Shown here one piece after another: positions 17,734-26,817 of a DNA stretch of 64,000 bases (positions are counted from its first letter, which is position 1; each line of letters starts with the position of its first letter). This DNA comes from Methanobacterium paludis (GTDB lineage Archaea > Methanobacteriota > Methanobacteria > Methanobacteriales > Methanobacteriaceae). Below the pieces are notes generated by a model. That model was not told where the DNA came from. It did not search any database and was given only the letters and a program-made list of their open reading frames with translations. The stretch spans positions 1,066,001 to 1,130,000 of the forward strand of contig NC_015574.1 in NCBI RefSeq assembly GCF_000214725.1. The letters are read 5' to 3'. Position numbers and translations under genes: made by a program.

Positions 17734-19041
17734 TTATACTTTGGATAAAGCCTGGTCAATGTCTGCTATGATGTCTTCAACATCCTCTATTCCAATTGAG
17801 AGTCTTACTAAATCTGCTGTAACACCCGTTGATTTCTGTTCTTCTGGTGTGAGCTGCTGGTGGGTTGTGGATGCTGGGTGTATAACAAGGCTTTTTGAGT
17901 CTCCTATGTTTGCAAGGTGAGATAACAATTCAAGACTTTCTATGAATGTTATACCTGCTTCTAATCCTCCTTTGATACCGAAACTAACCAATCCTCCGTA
18001 ACCTCCTTTGAGGTATTTGGTCGCTAGCTCATGGCTTGGGTCATCTTCAAGTCCAGGATAGTAAACCCATTCAACTTTGGGGTGCTTTTTAAGATGTTCT
18101 GCAACTATCAATGCATTTGCAGAGTGTTTTTCCATCCTTATTTCAAGGGTCTCCAATCCCTGCAGGAACAGGAATGAATGGAATGGGCTTAGTGCTGGTC
18201 CTAAATCTCTTAAAAGTAGTACTCTTGCCCTCATTGCGAATGCAATGTTGCCTGCCCCCGGAACGTCACCGAATGCATCCCAGTATATTAATCCATTGTA
18301 ACTTGGATCTGGTTCTGTAAACTCTGGGAAGTTTCCATTATTCCAGTTGAAGTTTCCAGAATCTACAATTACTCCTCCAATTGATGTTCCGTGTCCTCCA
18401 ACGTATTTAGTTGCGGAAAGTACTACAACATCTGCACCATTTTTTATTGGCCTTGCAAGTCCTACAGCTGAGGTGTTGTCCACTATGAGAGGTATGCCTG
18501 CTTCATGGGCTATTTCAGCCAGTTTTTCGAAATCAGGAACGTCTATTTTAGGGTTTCCAATGGATTCCACATATATTCCTTTGGTTTTTTCGTCGATGGC
18601 GTTTTTAAATTCCTCTGGTTTTCTGGAATTCACGAATTTTACTGTACGTCCCAGCCTTGGGAATGTATAGTTAAAAAGCTCGTATGTTCCTCCGTAAAGG
18701 TTGTCTCCAGATACTATGTTGTCTCCAAGTTGAGTTACATTCAAAACTGCAAGGAATATTGAAGAAAGTCCGGAAGAAACTGCTAATGCTGCTTTTCCTC
18801 CTTCTATTGCAGCTATCCTCTTCTCGAACACATCGTTGGTTGGGTTCATGATCCTGCTGTATATGTTTCCGAACTCTTTAAGCCCGAAAAGATTTGCAGC
18901 TTGTTTGGTATCTTTAAATACGTATGATGATGTTTGGTAAATTGGTACTGCTCTGGATCCTGTTGTTGGATCTGGTTCTTCCTGTCCTGCGTGCAGTCCA
19001 ATTGTGCTTAAACCTTGTTCTTTTTTCTTTTCTTCACTCAT
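17734..19041 (-). CDS. metY: O-acetylhomoserine sulfhydrylase (aminocarboxypropyltransferase) MetY
   Basis: This PLP enzyme joins O-acetylhomoserine with sulfide (or methanethiol) to give homocysteine (or methionine). It has 435 residues with Cys/Met-metabolism motifs STIGLHAGQEEPDPTTGSRA, NLYGGTYELF, PLIVDNTSAVG and the PLP Lys in VVLSATKYVGGHGTSIGG. AAAGGAGT precedes the ATG. It shares direction with metX and likely forms an operon. A perfect TAACAATTGTTA palindrome lies about 220 bp upstream, shared with the divergent flavin-binding gene, so sulfur control is plausible. Confidence 0.95.
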   Translation of the reverse strand: MSEEKKKEQGLSTIGLHAGQEEPDPTTGSRAVPIYQTSSYVFKDTKQAANLFGLKEFGNIYSRIMNPTNDVFEKRIAAIEGGKAALAVSSGLSSIFLAVLNVTQLGDNIVSGDNLYGGTYELFNYTFPRLGRTVKFVNSRKPEEFKNAIDEKTKGIYVESIGNPKIDVPDFEKLAEIAHEAGIPLIVDNTSAVGLARPIKNGADVVVLSATKYVGGHGTSIGGVIVDSGNFNWNNGNFPEFTEPDPSYNGLIYWDAFGDVPGAGNIAFAMRARVLLLRDLGPALSPFHSFLFLQGLETLEIRMEKHSANALIVAEHLKKHPKVEWVYYPGLEDDPSHELATKYLKGGYGGLVSFGIKGGLEAGITFIESLELLSHLANIGDSKSLVIHPASTTHQQLTPEEQKSTGVTADLVRLSIGIEDVEDIIADIDQALSKV

Positions 19042-19264
19042 TTTAGTTACTCCTTTTGTTTTGTACTTGTTTCATGTCTATTTTATTTATATTTCCATAA
19101 GCAGTCTTTTTAGTTATCTTAATATTCTTATAAGACTAAATTGGCTTTTATAAGAAATTTACAATATAAAATCCTGTTTACGGGATTCATTTTAATTTTC
19201 TGAGGTGTTTTGGATGTAATACTCTTCTTTGAAGGTAGCATATATGAAATTAGTCCACCTCATG

Positions 19265-19288
19265 AAAATATAACAATTGTTATATTTT
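19265..19288. promoter_or_regulatory. Palindromic operator, site 1 (metY side)
   Basis: This is a 24-bp perfect inverted repeat centred between 19276 and 19277 on the core TAACAATTGTTA, with flanking AAAATA/TATTTT. It lies in the divergent region between metY and the flavin-binding protein. It is the longest perfect copy of a palindrome that recurs at sulfur-related promoters across the window. Confidence 0.7.
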
Positions 19289-19469
19289 TATACTATTTAA
19301 GTTTTGCCATATTTTCCCTTTATAATATCCCATAAAATGTTATAAATAACGGGATTATTGGCAGAGAAAACATGGGAAGAAATTAACTGCATCTTTTTAA
19401 TAATTGGTAACATGATAAACCAATGAATATATTATACAATAGATTTTCTTTAACACAACATTTATATTT

Positions 19470-19481
19470 TAACAATTGTTA
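19470..19481. promoter_or_regulatory. Palindromic operator, site 2 (flavin-binding protein promoter)
   Basis: TAACAATTGTTA lies immediately after a TATA-like tttatatttt (19461-19470) and 22 bp before the start codon. A bound protein would block the transcription start, so repression is the natural reading. Confidence 0.7.
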
Positions 19482-19503
19482 TAAATAAAGTTTAGGTGAT
19501 AAA

Positions 19504-19899
19504 ATGACCATGACAAAAGAAATGATGGAAGCTGTAGAAAAGGATCTTGTATTCGTTGCAACAGCAACTGAAGACGGAGTTCCTAACGTTGTTCCAATAG
19601 GATTTGCAAGACCATTAGATGATGAAACAATATTGATTGCCGACAATTACATGAACAAGACCAGAAAAAACCTTGAAAAAAACCCAAAGATTTCTATAGT
19701 TACTAAAGATGCAATGAAGTGTCCATACCAGTTCAAAGGTACGGTCGAAATATTTGAATCTGGTAAGTACTTTGATACAGTTACTGAATGGGGACAAAAT
19801 GCCATGACCAAACTCACACCAAAGGCTGCCATCCTCATGAAGGTTGAAGAGATATATTCAATACAGCCAGGTCCAGAAGCTGGAAAAAAAATTGAATAG
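19504..19899 (+). CDS. Pyridoxamine 5'-phosphate oxidase-fold flavin-binding protein
   Basis: The protein has 131 residues. It has the split-barrel fold pattern: LVFVATATEDGVPNVVPIGF, then ILIADNYMNKTRKNLEKNPK and KGTVEIFESGKYFD. Archaeal members bind FMN or F420 and rarely act as true PNP oxidases, so the substrate is open. GGTGAT precedes the ATG. Its promoter carries operator site 2, and a 24-bp copy of the same palindrome lies 215 bp further up, which places it in the proposed sulfur regulon. Confidence 0.85.
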   Translation: MTMTKEMMEAVEKDLVFVATATEDGVPNVVPIGFARPLDDETILIADNYMNKTRKNLEKNPKISIVTKDAMKCPYQFKGTVEIFESGKYFDTVTEWGQNAMTKLTPKAAILMKVEEIYSIQPGPEAGKKIE

Positions 19900-20094
19900 A
19901 AGTCAGGTTCAACTCTTAACACTAACAAAAAAAATCATGTTTAAATTTTTATTTTTTATTTTTAAGCAATTTTAGCCATTTAAAAGTTTTCAAGTAATTT
20001 TAAAATAAGTATTCACCGAAAAATATATTTTAAAGAACTTATAATAAAATTAAACATCAGAAAAACTTTAAATATTATGCACAAAGTATTTATA

Positions 20095-20106
20095 TAACAA
20101 TTGTTA
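20095..20106. promoter_or_regulatory. Palindromic operator, site 3 (tRNA-Cys/cysS promoter)
   Basis: TAACAATTGTTA overlaps the end of the TATA-like tttatata at 20087-20094, 55 bp before tRNA-Cys. Placement over the core promoter suggests that expression of tRNA-Cys, and probably cysS, is switched by the same factor as cysK and metY. Confidence 0.7.
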
Positions 20107-20120
20107 ATGTAGTTAGTGCG

Positions 20121-20145
20121 AGGCACAATGCAACTTTGCATGCCT
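20121..20145 (+). other. Leader hairpin before tRNA-Cys
   Basis: AGGCA (20121-20125) and TGCAA (20129-20133) pair with TTGCA and TGCCT (20136-20145), giving a ten-pair stem with a three-base bulge, followed by TTTT. It lies between the promoter and the tRNA, where it could serve processing or attenuation. Confidence 0.4.
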
Positions 20146-20161
20146 TTTCACGGACTTTTTT

Positions 20162-20234
<73 letters not shown>

Positions 20235-20357
20235 ATATTATTTTATAAAAATTAACGAATTAAATCAGTTAATTTGAACATCAAATTGGCATTATAACGA
20301 TTATAACACCTATAAACTAAATCTACAATATTTTTAAAAATTATATCGGGAATGTTT

Positions 20358-21788
20358 ATGATTAAAGTATACAACACCATGACCCGCAAAAAGGAACTGT
20401 TTAAACCCATGCACGGAAGCAGGGTTAAACTATTTGTATGCGGACCAACTGTTTATGATAACTCACATATAGGTCATGCAAGGACCTATATTTCCTTTGA
20501 TCTCATTGCAAGGTACCTGAAGTACAGAGGTTTTACTGTTTTTTACATGCAGAATATAACTGATGTTGACGATAAAATCTTAAAACGAGCAGCAGAAGTT
20601 GGAACCGAACCTTTAGCTCTTGCAAGGAAATTTGAAAAGAGATATCTTGAAGATATGAAGGCCCTTGGTGTTGAAAATGTTAACATCTACGCCAGGGCAA
20701 CCGAACACATTCCCGAAATCATAGAACAGATTAAAGTCCTGCTTAAAAAAGGATTTGCATACGAAACAGATAAAGGAGTTTATTTTGATGAGAGCAAATC
20801 TCCCGACTTTGGAAAGCTTTCAAACCGCAATATAGAGGATCTTACAGTTCACAGGATAGGTCCTGACAGTGCCAAGAGAAACCCTGGAGATTTCGCACTC
20901 TGGAAAAAAAGGGATGAAAACTCTGAAGGTGAACATGCAAATGAGAAACTGGCATGGAACTCACCATGGGGGCGCGGAAGGCCGGGATGGCACATAGAAG
21001 ATACGGCCATAACTGAAACATATTTCGGACCACAATATGATATACATGGAGGAGGTCTCGACCTTATATTCCCTCACCACGAAGCAGAAATAGCCCAGAT
21101 GGAAGCGGCCTCTGGTCAAAAGCCTATGGTGCATTATTGGATGCACACAGGATTTCTCAATGTCAAGGGAGAAAAGATGTCCAAATCCCTTGGAAACTTC
21201 ATCACAATAAAAGAGCTGATGAAAGAGTATGATCCAGATGTCTTCAGGTTCTTTGTTCTTTCAACACACTACAGAAGTCCGATTGATTTCAGCGGTGAAA
21301 TACTTGAACAGTCCAAAAGGAGTCTTCAGAGAATATACAAATTTATGGAAACAATAAATGGACTTTTAGATGATGCTAATGGAACTATTAAAGAATCCCT
21401 TGAAAATGATTCCCAGTACGTTGAAAAACTTTCCGATGCCCAAGATGAGTTTTTAGATGCTATGGACAATGATTTCAATTCACCATTTGCATTGTCCTCA
21501 CTTTTTGACCTTATAAGAGATATTAACCGCGATATAAACGAGGAAAATATTTCTAAAAACTCGTTAAGAAAAACAAAAAGTCTTATCGATGAATTTGGAG
21601 ATATTTTAGGATTTAATTTTTCATTGAAAGATTCAAACAAGGGCAAAACAGATCTTCAAGACAATCTAATAGAAATTTTAATTGACGTAAGAGCGAAACT
21701 CCGTGATAAAAAAGAATGGGATCTTGCAGATGAAATAAGGGCTAAATTAAGAGAGTTGGATATTATCTTGGAGGATAAATCAGGATAA
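20358..21788 (+). CDS. cysS: Cysteinyl-tRNA synthetase
   Basis: This class I synthetase charges tRNA-Cys. It has 476 residues. Motifs include YNTMTRKKELF, the zinc Cys in FVCGPTVYDNSHIGHARTY (with the HIGH signature), GRPGWHIEDTA, GGGLDLIFPHHEAE with further zinc ligands, and KMSKSLGNF. The ATG at 20358 is chosen because GGGA at 20348-20351 suits it; the ATG at 20352 sits too close. Many methanogens charge Cys indirectly through SepRS/SepCysS, so the direct enzyme paired with its own tRNA-Cys is notable. The C-terminal DALR-like region is full length. Confidence 0.96.
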   Translation: MIKVYNTMTRKKELFKPMHGSRVKLFVCGPTVYDNSHIGHARTYISFDLIARYLKYRGFTVFYMQNITDVDDKILKRAAEVGTEPLALARKFEKRYLEDMKALGVENVNIYARATEHIPEIIEQIKVLLKKGFAYETDKGVYFDESKSPDFGKLSNRNIEDLTVHRIGPDSAKRNPGDFALWKKRDENSEGEHANEKLAWNSPWGRGRPGWHIEDTAITETYFGPQYDIHGGGLDLIFPHHEAEIAQMEAASGQKPMVHYWMHTGFLNVKGEKMSKSLGNFITIKELMKEYDPDVFRFFVLSTHYRSPIDFSGEILEQSKRSLQRIYKFMETINGLLDDANGTIKESLENDSQYVEKLSDAQDEFLDAMDNDFNSPFALSSLFDLIRDINRDINEENISKNSLRKTKSLIDEFGDILGFNFSLKDSNKGKTDLQDNLIEILIDVRAKLRDKKEWDLADEIRAKLRELDIILEDKSG

Positions 21789-22244
21789 TAAAAGATGAAC
21801 CAAGATAATAAAGATAAAATCAGGATAATAGAAAAATCAGTTAGATTGGGTAATAAGTTAAATTGGACGTTTAAAGGATAGTTAAATAAAATAGATAAAA
21901 TATTCAATAATTTTTATTTTTGAAATTTAGGAAGGTCTAAGAACCAAAGTTTTAAAGAACCAATAGATTTATAAATAATCATCATAACAATTGTTATATT
22001 AAATGATCTTTGAAATAATGAGGTTGTATTAGATCGTTGAATAATAAAAAAAAATTTAATATGAAATTTATTTGATGTGGAATTTAATTTTGGTTTTAAT
22101 CTTTAAAATACCTTTAAAATGCAAATCTAGTGTTTATGTAACTTAATTTAAATTCCATAAAAAAACTCTATAAACCTTCTAAAATCAGAAGTACCTTTGA
22201 AATAACATTTAAAAATTTCAAAAAAAATCTTAAAGTGAAAAACC
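21789..22244. other. Intergenic region before the redox cluster
   Basis: This is AT-rich DNA with one operator (site 4). The frames on the reverse strand are low-complexity shadows. The first gene of the redox cluster starts at the right edge, after AAAGTGAAAAACC. Confidence 0.45.
21984..21997. promoter_or_regulatory. Palindromic operator, site 4 (redox-cluster promoter)
   Basis: This is a perfect 14-bp palindrome ATAACAATTGTTAT preceded by a TATA-like 'tttataaata' at 21968-21977. It lies about 250 bp before the GMC-like gene, so either the leader is long or the site acts at a distance. Confidence 0.6.
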
Positions 22245-23720
22245 ATGATCTATGACGTCCTAATTGTTGGAACAGGTGCTGGTGGAGCACCTTTAGCAAG
22301 AGAACTCTCAAAAAAAGGCTTAAATATTTTAATACTGGAAAAAGGTGCCTTTTACCCCAGGGGAACTGCAGTTCCTCATATTATTACTTCAAAACTATCA
22401 TTAAAAGTAGAAAATGAATCTGATATCCAGGATAACCCTGATTTTACCTATGATTTTTTAGAATACCCTCCAGAAATGATGCACATTGAAGATGTGGGAG
22501 GCACAACACCGGCGTCCCTTGCAAATGCATGCTATGCCTGTACCGGTTGTTATGCAAACTCTGTAACAGCACAGTTCAAAATACACGACCTGGACTTATT
22601 TGAGGAACTTATTGAAGCAAGTAGAGATTTAAAAGTTGGCCCGCTCCCAGCAAGCAGGATGGGACCTTCAACACGTAAAATAGTTGAAGCTGGAGAAAAA
22701 CTAGGCCACTTTATGGAACCAATGCCAAAGTTCATTGATTTTGATAAATGCGACGGCTGTGGATTGTGTATAACTGGCTGTAAAAAAGGTGCAAAATGGG
22801 ATTCTACTGATTTTATAAGAGAATTAATAGATTCTGATGGATCAAAACAGTGTTCTAAGGAATTAAGATTAAAACAAGATTCTGAGGAATTAAAAGTTAA
22901 CGACTTAAAAGATGACTCATCCAATATACAGGGCATTACAGCAGTTAATGGACCTGCAAAACATAATATGACATTAATCACTGATTTTAATGTTATTAAA
23001 GTTTTTCACGACGGCGAGAAAGTTGAAGGCGTTGAAGGCGTGGATAAAAATGGTGAGAACAAAACCTTCAAGGCTCGGAAAGTTGTAATCGCTGCAGGGG
23101 CTTTAAACACCCCTAAAATACTTATAAATTCAAAAATAACGGAAAATGTTGGGGAAAATCTCTTCACAGACTTATTTATAACAGTCGGGGGAATTTTAAA
23201 GGGTGCAAAACTCAACCAAGAGATCCCAATGGGCGTCAAATCAGAATTCGGTCCCTACTTCCTGTCTCCCCATTTTTCCGGCGAACTGATACCAATTCTA
23301 ACTGATAAAGGTTTTGATGTAAAACCTGATGACCTGATAGGTTTGATGGTTAAGATGGCAGATGAAGCCAACGGAACGCTGCACGAAGACGGAGTTGTTG
23401 AAAAAATCCTCACACAGAAAGATATAAATTTATTGAAGGAAGGGTACTGCAAAGCTGTTCAAATACTCAAAGAAATCGGTGTTGACCCTCAATCAATAAC
23501 CTCAACACCAATAAGAGGCGCGCATCCAGGTGGAACAGCTGCAATAGGTAAAGTAGTTGATGAAAAATTTGAAACATGTGTAAAAGGACTCTTCGTGGCA
23601 GATGCAAGTGTCATACCTCAGGCGCCTGGAAGGCCTCCAATATTAACAATAACAGCCATTGCAAAAAGACTTTCAAAAATTATTTCAAAGGATTTTGAAG
23701 GTGTGACTAAAAACAATTAA
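22245..23720 (+). CDS. GMC-type FAD oxidoreductase with an internal 4Fe-4S motif
   Basis: The protein has 491 residues. The N-terminus is a Rossmann FAD site (DVLIVGTGAGGAPLARELSK). Around residue 165 a ferredoxin-like CDGCGLCITGC (CxxCxxCxxxC) has been inserted. The C-terminus has the GMC_oxred_C pattern RGAHPGGTAAIG and GLFVADASVIPQAPGRPPIL. GMC enzymes oxidise alcohols; the Fe-S motif suggests that electrons leave to a protein partner, plausibly the HdrCBA-like proteins encoded downstream. A variable Ser/Asp/Lys-rich insertion lies at about residues 195-225. The substrate is unknown. Confidence 0.82.
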   Translation: MIYDVLIVGTGAGGAPLARELSKKGLNILILEKGAFYPRGTAVPHIITSKLSLKVENESDIQDNPDFTYDFLEYPPEMMHIEDVGGTTPASLANACYACTGCYANSVTAQFKIHDLDLFEELIEASRDLKVGPLPASRMGPSTRKIVEAGEKLGHFMEPMPKFIDFDKCDGCGLCITGCKKGAKWDSTDFIRELIDSDGSKQCSKELRLKQDSEELKVNDLKDDSSNIQGITAVNGPAKHNMTLITDFNVIKVFHDGEKVEGVEGVDKNGENKTFKARKVVIAAGALNTPKILINSKITENVGENLFTDLFITVGGILKGAKLNQEIPMGVKSEFGPYFLSPHFSGELIPILTDKGFDVKPDDLIGLMVKMADEANGTLHEDGVVEKILTQKDINLLKEGYCKAVQILKEIGVDPQSITSTPIRGAHPGGTAAIGKVVDEKFETCVKGLFVADASVIPQAPGRPPILTITAIAKRLSKIISKDFEGVTKNN

Positions 23721-23866
23721 CTAACTAAAAATTCACTGGAATTATCAATAAAATTTAAAAATTTAAACTTAAGTTTATGTGAATGTTTAAAATTGGATTA
23801 AGGTAAGGTAATTTTAGCATATTACCTATGCATTTTAATGATTAAAGATTTTACAGAGATGTAAAC

Positions 23867-24883
23867 ATGCAGAGCAGGTACTCACGACAGATAATATTAC
23901 AAAATATCAAAGAAGAAGGTCAAAAAAAGCTTTTAAGCAGTAGTGTAGCAATAGTTGGGTGTGGAGCCCTTGGAACAGTTGTTGCAAACAACCTTGCAAG
24001 AGCAGGAGTTGGCAAAATATCAATAATAGACAGGGATTTTGTAGAATTGAACAACCTTCAAAGACAGCTGCTTTTTGACGAAAACGATGTGGGAGCCCCT
24101 AAAGCCGTGGCTGCGGCAGAAAAGATTAATGCAATAAACTCTGAGATTGAGGCAGATCCTGTTGTAAAAGACTTAAATTATAGTAATGTTGAAGAACTTT
24201 TAAAAGGATTTGATCTGGTACTTGACGGTACAGACAACATACAGACCAGAATGCTTGTAAATGACGTCTGCGTTAAAAATGGAATTCCATGGATATACAC
24301 AGGAGCAATAGGAACCTCAGGAATGATGATGAATATCCTGCCAGGCAAAGCATGCTTAAGATGCCTCTACCCCGGCGTTCCAAAGCCGGGTTCACTTCCA
24401 ACTTGCGACACCATGGGAGTTTTAAACACAGCTACTTCGATCATGGGTTCAATGGAGAGCACAGAAGCCATAAAAATAATCTTAGGCGAATACGATGGAA
24501 ATGAAAAGACATCGAGCACTTTAGTTGTATACGATGCCTGGAACCATTCTTTAGACAATATACTTGTCAAGAAAAACGATAAATGCAAATGTTGTGTTGA
24601 AGAAGACTTTGATTACCTGATTTCTGATGAAAGGGAGATTATAACATCACTATGTGGAAGAAATGCAGTACAGATAACACCTGCAGACCCTAAAGAGCTT
24701 TCATTGAAAAATTTAGCAGATAACCTTGAAAAATTGGGTAGTGTTAAATGTACAGATTTCATAATGCTCTTCAAAACAGATGAGATCGAAATATCATTAT
24801 TTAAGGATGGAAGGGCAATAATAAAAGGCACCAATGATGAAAAAGTTGCAAGATCGATCTATGCGAGGTACATAGGAACATGA
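23867..24883 (+). CDS. E1-like ThiF/MoeB/HesA family adenylyltransferase
   Basis: These enzymes adenylate the C-terminal Gly-Gly of a ubiquitin-like sulfur carrier. The protein has 338 residues: RYSRQIILQNIKEEGQKKLL, the ATP site VAIVGCGALGTVVANNLARAG, the Arg finger in LNNLQRQLLF, zinc CxxC pairs CLRC and CKCC, and a candidate active-site Cys in TCDTMGVL. The last 95 residues (from about TSLCGRNAVQI) form an extra small domain. Its stop overlaps the hdrC start by 4 bases (ATGA), so the two are translationally coupled. A ThiS/MoaD-like partner lies at 37938-38213. Confidence 0.9.
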   Translation: MQSRYSRQIILQNIKEEGQKKLLSSSVAIVGCGALGTVVANNLARAGVGKISIIDRDFVELNNLQRQLLFDENDVGAPKAVAAAEKINAINSEIEADPVVKDLNYSNVEELLKGFDLVLDGTDNIQTRMLVNDVCVKNGIPWIYTGAIGTSGMMMNILPGKACLRCLYPGVPKPGSLPTCDTMGVLNTATSIMGSMESTEAIKIILGEYDGNEKTSSTLVVYDAWNHSLDNILVKKNDKCKCCVEEDFDYLISDEREIITSLCGRNAVQITPADPKELSLKNLADNLEKLGSVKCTDFIMLFKTDEIEISLFKDGRAIIKGTNDEKVARSIYARYIGT

Positions 24884-25521
24884 ATGTTATCAAACTTGAA
24901 AGAGAACCCAAAAAAGAGTCTTCAGATCTGGCCCACGAGGTTTTAAATAATCTAAAGGCATCCCCAGACCTGGGATTATTCAAATGTGTTCAGTGCGGCA
25001 TGTGCACATCCACATGTCCAGCAGCAAGGCACAGCGACTATGATCCAAGAGAAATGGTTAAAAGAGTCCTTGAAAATGACCTGAGCGTTGTATCAGATGA
25101 TAAAATATGGAACTGCTTCTACTGTTACACATGTCACAGCATATGCCCTTCAGGAAACAGTGCATCTGAAGTAAATCAGATTTTAAGGCAGAAAGCAATC
25201 AAGGAAGGACACGGAGCTAGAAAAATAACATCCTTTGTAGCCTACGGAGACAGCTTCCTGGAATTTGGAATAGGATCCATACCCAACGATTTCTTTGACA
25301 CCCTCATAAAGGATTTTGGAATGGAATATCTGGACTTGAAGGTGAATCTTGATGATATACGCTCTGACCTCGGACTTGGAAACTACATATTAACTGGAGA
25401 TTCCATTAAAGAAGTTGGAGATATATTAAAGGGAACCGGATTTAAAGATAGGCTTGAGAAGATAAGAGAATGTAAAAATAAGGATTCAAAGTCATCTGAA
25501 GATAAAAAGGATAATGAATGA
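24880..25521 (+). CDS. hdrC: Heterodisulfide reductase subunit C-like protein
   Basis: The protein has 213 residues. Two ferredoxin motifs, CVQCGMCTSTCP (about residue 34) and CFYCYTCHSICP (about 75), match HdrC, the electron-wire subunit between HdrA and HdrB. The C-terminal 90 residues are longer than in the short core HdrC and end in a Lys/Asp/Glu-rich tail. It overlaps the E1-like gene by 4 bases. Because it lies with divergent HdrB and HdrA copies and non-methanogenesis genes, it is more likely a paralog with a special role than the main CoM-S-S-CoB reductase. Confidence 0.85.
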   Translation: MNVIKLEREPKKESSDLAHEVLNNLKASPDLGLFKCVQCGMCTSTCPAARHSDYDPREMVKRVLENDLSVVSDDKIWNCFYCYTCHSICPSGNSASEVNQILRQKAIKEGHGARKITSFVAYGDSFLEFGIGSIPNDFFDTLIKDFGMEYLDLKVNLDDIRSDLGLGNYILTGDSIKEVGDILKGTGFKDRLEKIRECKNKDSKSSEDKKDNE

Positions 25522-25764
25522 GTTTAGGATTTAAGTCATAGATTAAATAATTGATTCCAAGTCAAATAAACAATTTAAAATTAAATAATGAAATTTCATG
25601 ATTTATTTAAATGTAAACTGATTTATTAGATCAAAGGTAAAATAATCAAATTCCAATTCTAAATTTAATCAAATTTATGTAAAATTAATTAAAATTTAAT
25701 AGATCAATAAAAAAATTCAACCTAAAATCATCTATAATTAACTTAAAGATAAGAGATGCGACAA

Positions 25765-26745
25765 ATGAAGAAAATACCTGATAAGGAAATTTTACTCTTC
25801 AAAAGCTGTCTTGTGAATGTGGAATACCCTGGTATTGAATCGTCCACACGCTACATATTCGACAAATTGGGAGTGGATTACCACGTTGACGATAGACAGT
25901 CATGCTGTACCGGCCTCGGCCATTACTACGACCTTTTTGACCAGCTTTCAACCACAGCACTTGCAGCCCGTAACTTCCACATAGCAGAGGAAACAAAGCA
26001 CCAGAACATAGCTGTGATGTGTGCAACCTGCTACGCAATTTTGAAAAAATCTGCAGACATCCTAAACGAGAATGAAGATGCACGAAATGAGATAAACGGT
26101 ATCTTAAAGGATTCTGGACTTGAAGAAATGGAATATGAAGAAGGAAGTGTTGATCCACGCTTGAACATATTCCATGTTGCGGAAATTTTATTTAACAAGA
26201 AAGAAGAAATTTCTCCCCTTGTTAAGGTGGATTTCTCAAAGTTCAAAGTGGCATCCCACCATGCCTGCCACTACTGCAAGGTACACTACAAAGACACCAT
26301 AGAAGGTGTGAGAGACCCAACCCTTATAGACGGACTTGCAAAGGCATGCGGGGTTGAAACAATAGGATGGTACGACCATAAAAGGGTCACATGCGGTGCA
26401 GGATTCAGACAGAGATTCACAAACAAGGATCTATCACTCTCGGTCACAGCAGAAAAACTCCAGACACTTCAAGATAAAGGGGTGGATATACTACTTCACA
26501 TGTGTCCGAACTGCCAGATGCAGTTTGACCGTTACCAGCCCTACATTGAAAAGGAACTTGGAACTGAGTTAAACATTTTTCACCTGAACATTTCCCAGTT
26601 CATTGCACTGGCATTTGGAGCAGACCCTTACAAAGTGGTGGGTGTCCAGACACACACAGTTCCACTGGAACCACTACTTAAAAGATTAAACATACCAGCT
26701 AATCAAAAGGAAAATAATAAGGAAGAACTTAAAATAAAAAAATAA
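25765..26745 (+). CDS. hdrB: Heterodisulfide reductase subunit B-like protein with an incomplete second CCG domain
   Basis: HdrB carries two non-cubane 4Fe-4S clusters, each held by a CCG domain. In this 326-residue copy the first domain is complete (C15, C47-C48, C86, C89). The second has C168, then T209-C210 where the family has Cys-Cys (RVTCGAGF), then C247 and C250. One ligand is therefore missing, and the cluster, if formed, would differ. The start is taken at 25765 (GAGATG upstream); 25756 is the alternative. A 240-bp AT-rich gap separates it from hdrC. The C-terminus is longer than in core HdrB. Confidence 0.85.
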   Translation: MKKIPDKEILLFKSCLVNVEYPGIESSTRYIFDKLGVDYHVDDRQSCCTGLGHYYDLFDQLSTTALAARNFHIAEETKHQNIAVMCATCYAILKKSADILNENEDARNEINGILKDSGLEEMEYEEGSVDPRLNIFHVAEILFNKKEEISPLVKVDFSKFKVASHHACHYCKVHYKDTIEGVRDPTLIDGLAKACGVETIGWYDHKRVTCGAGFRQRFTNKDLSLSVTAEKLQTLQDKGVDILLHMCPNCQMQFDRYQPYIEKELGTELNIFHLNISQFIALAFGADPYKVVGVQTHTVPLEPLLKRLNIPANQKENNKEELKIKK

Positions 26746-26817
26746 GTTAATTAAATAATCAAATGAAATTGTTTTAAAACTTTATATTCACGCATATAAC
26801 TCCTTAAGAGGGATAAA

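Noticed and set aside
20281..20312. A further operator just before cysS (ATTATAACGATTATAACACC)
   Set aside because: It has two TATAAC words in direct orientation but is not a palindrome like the other sites.
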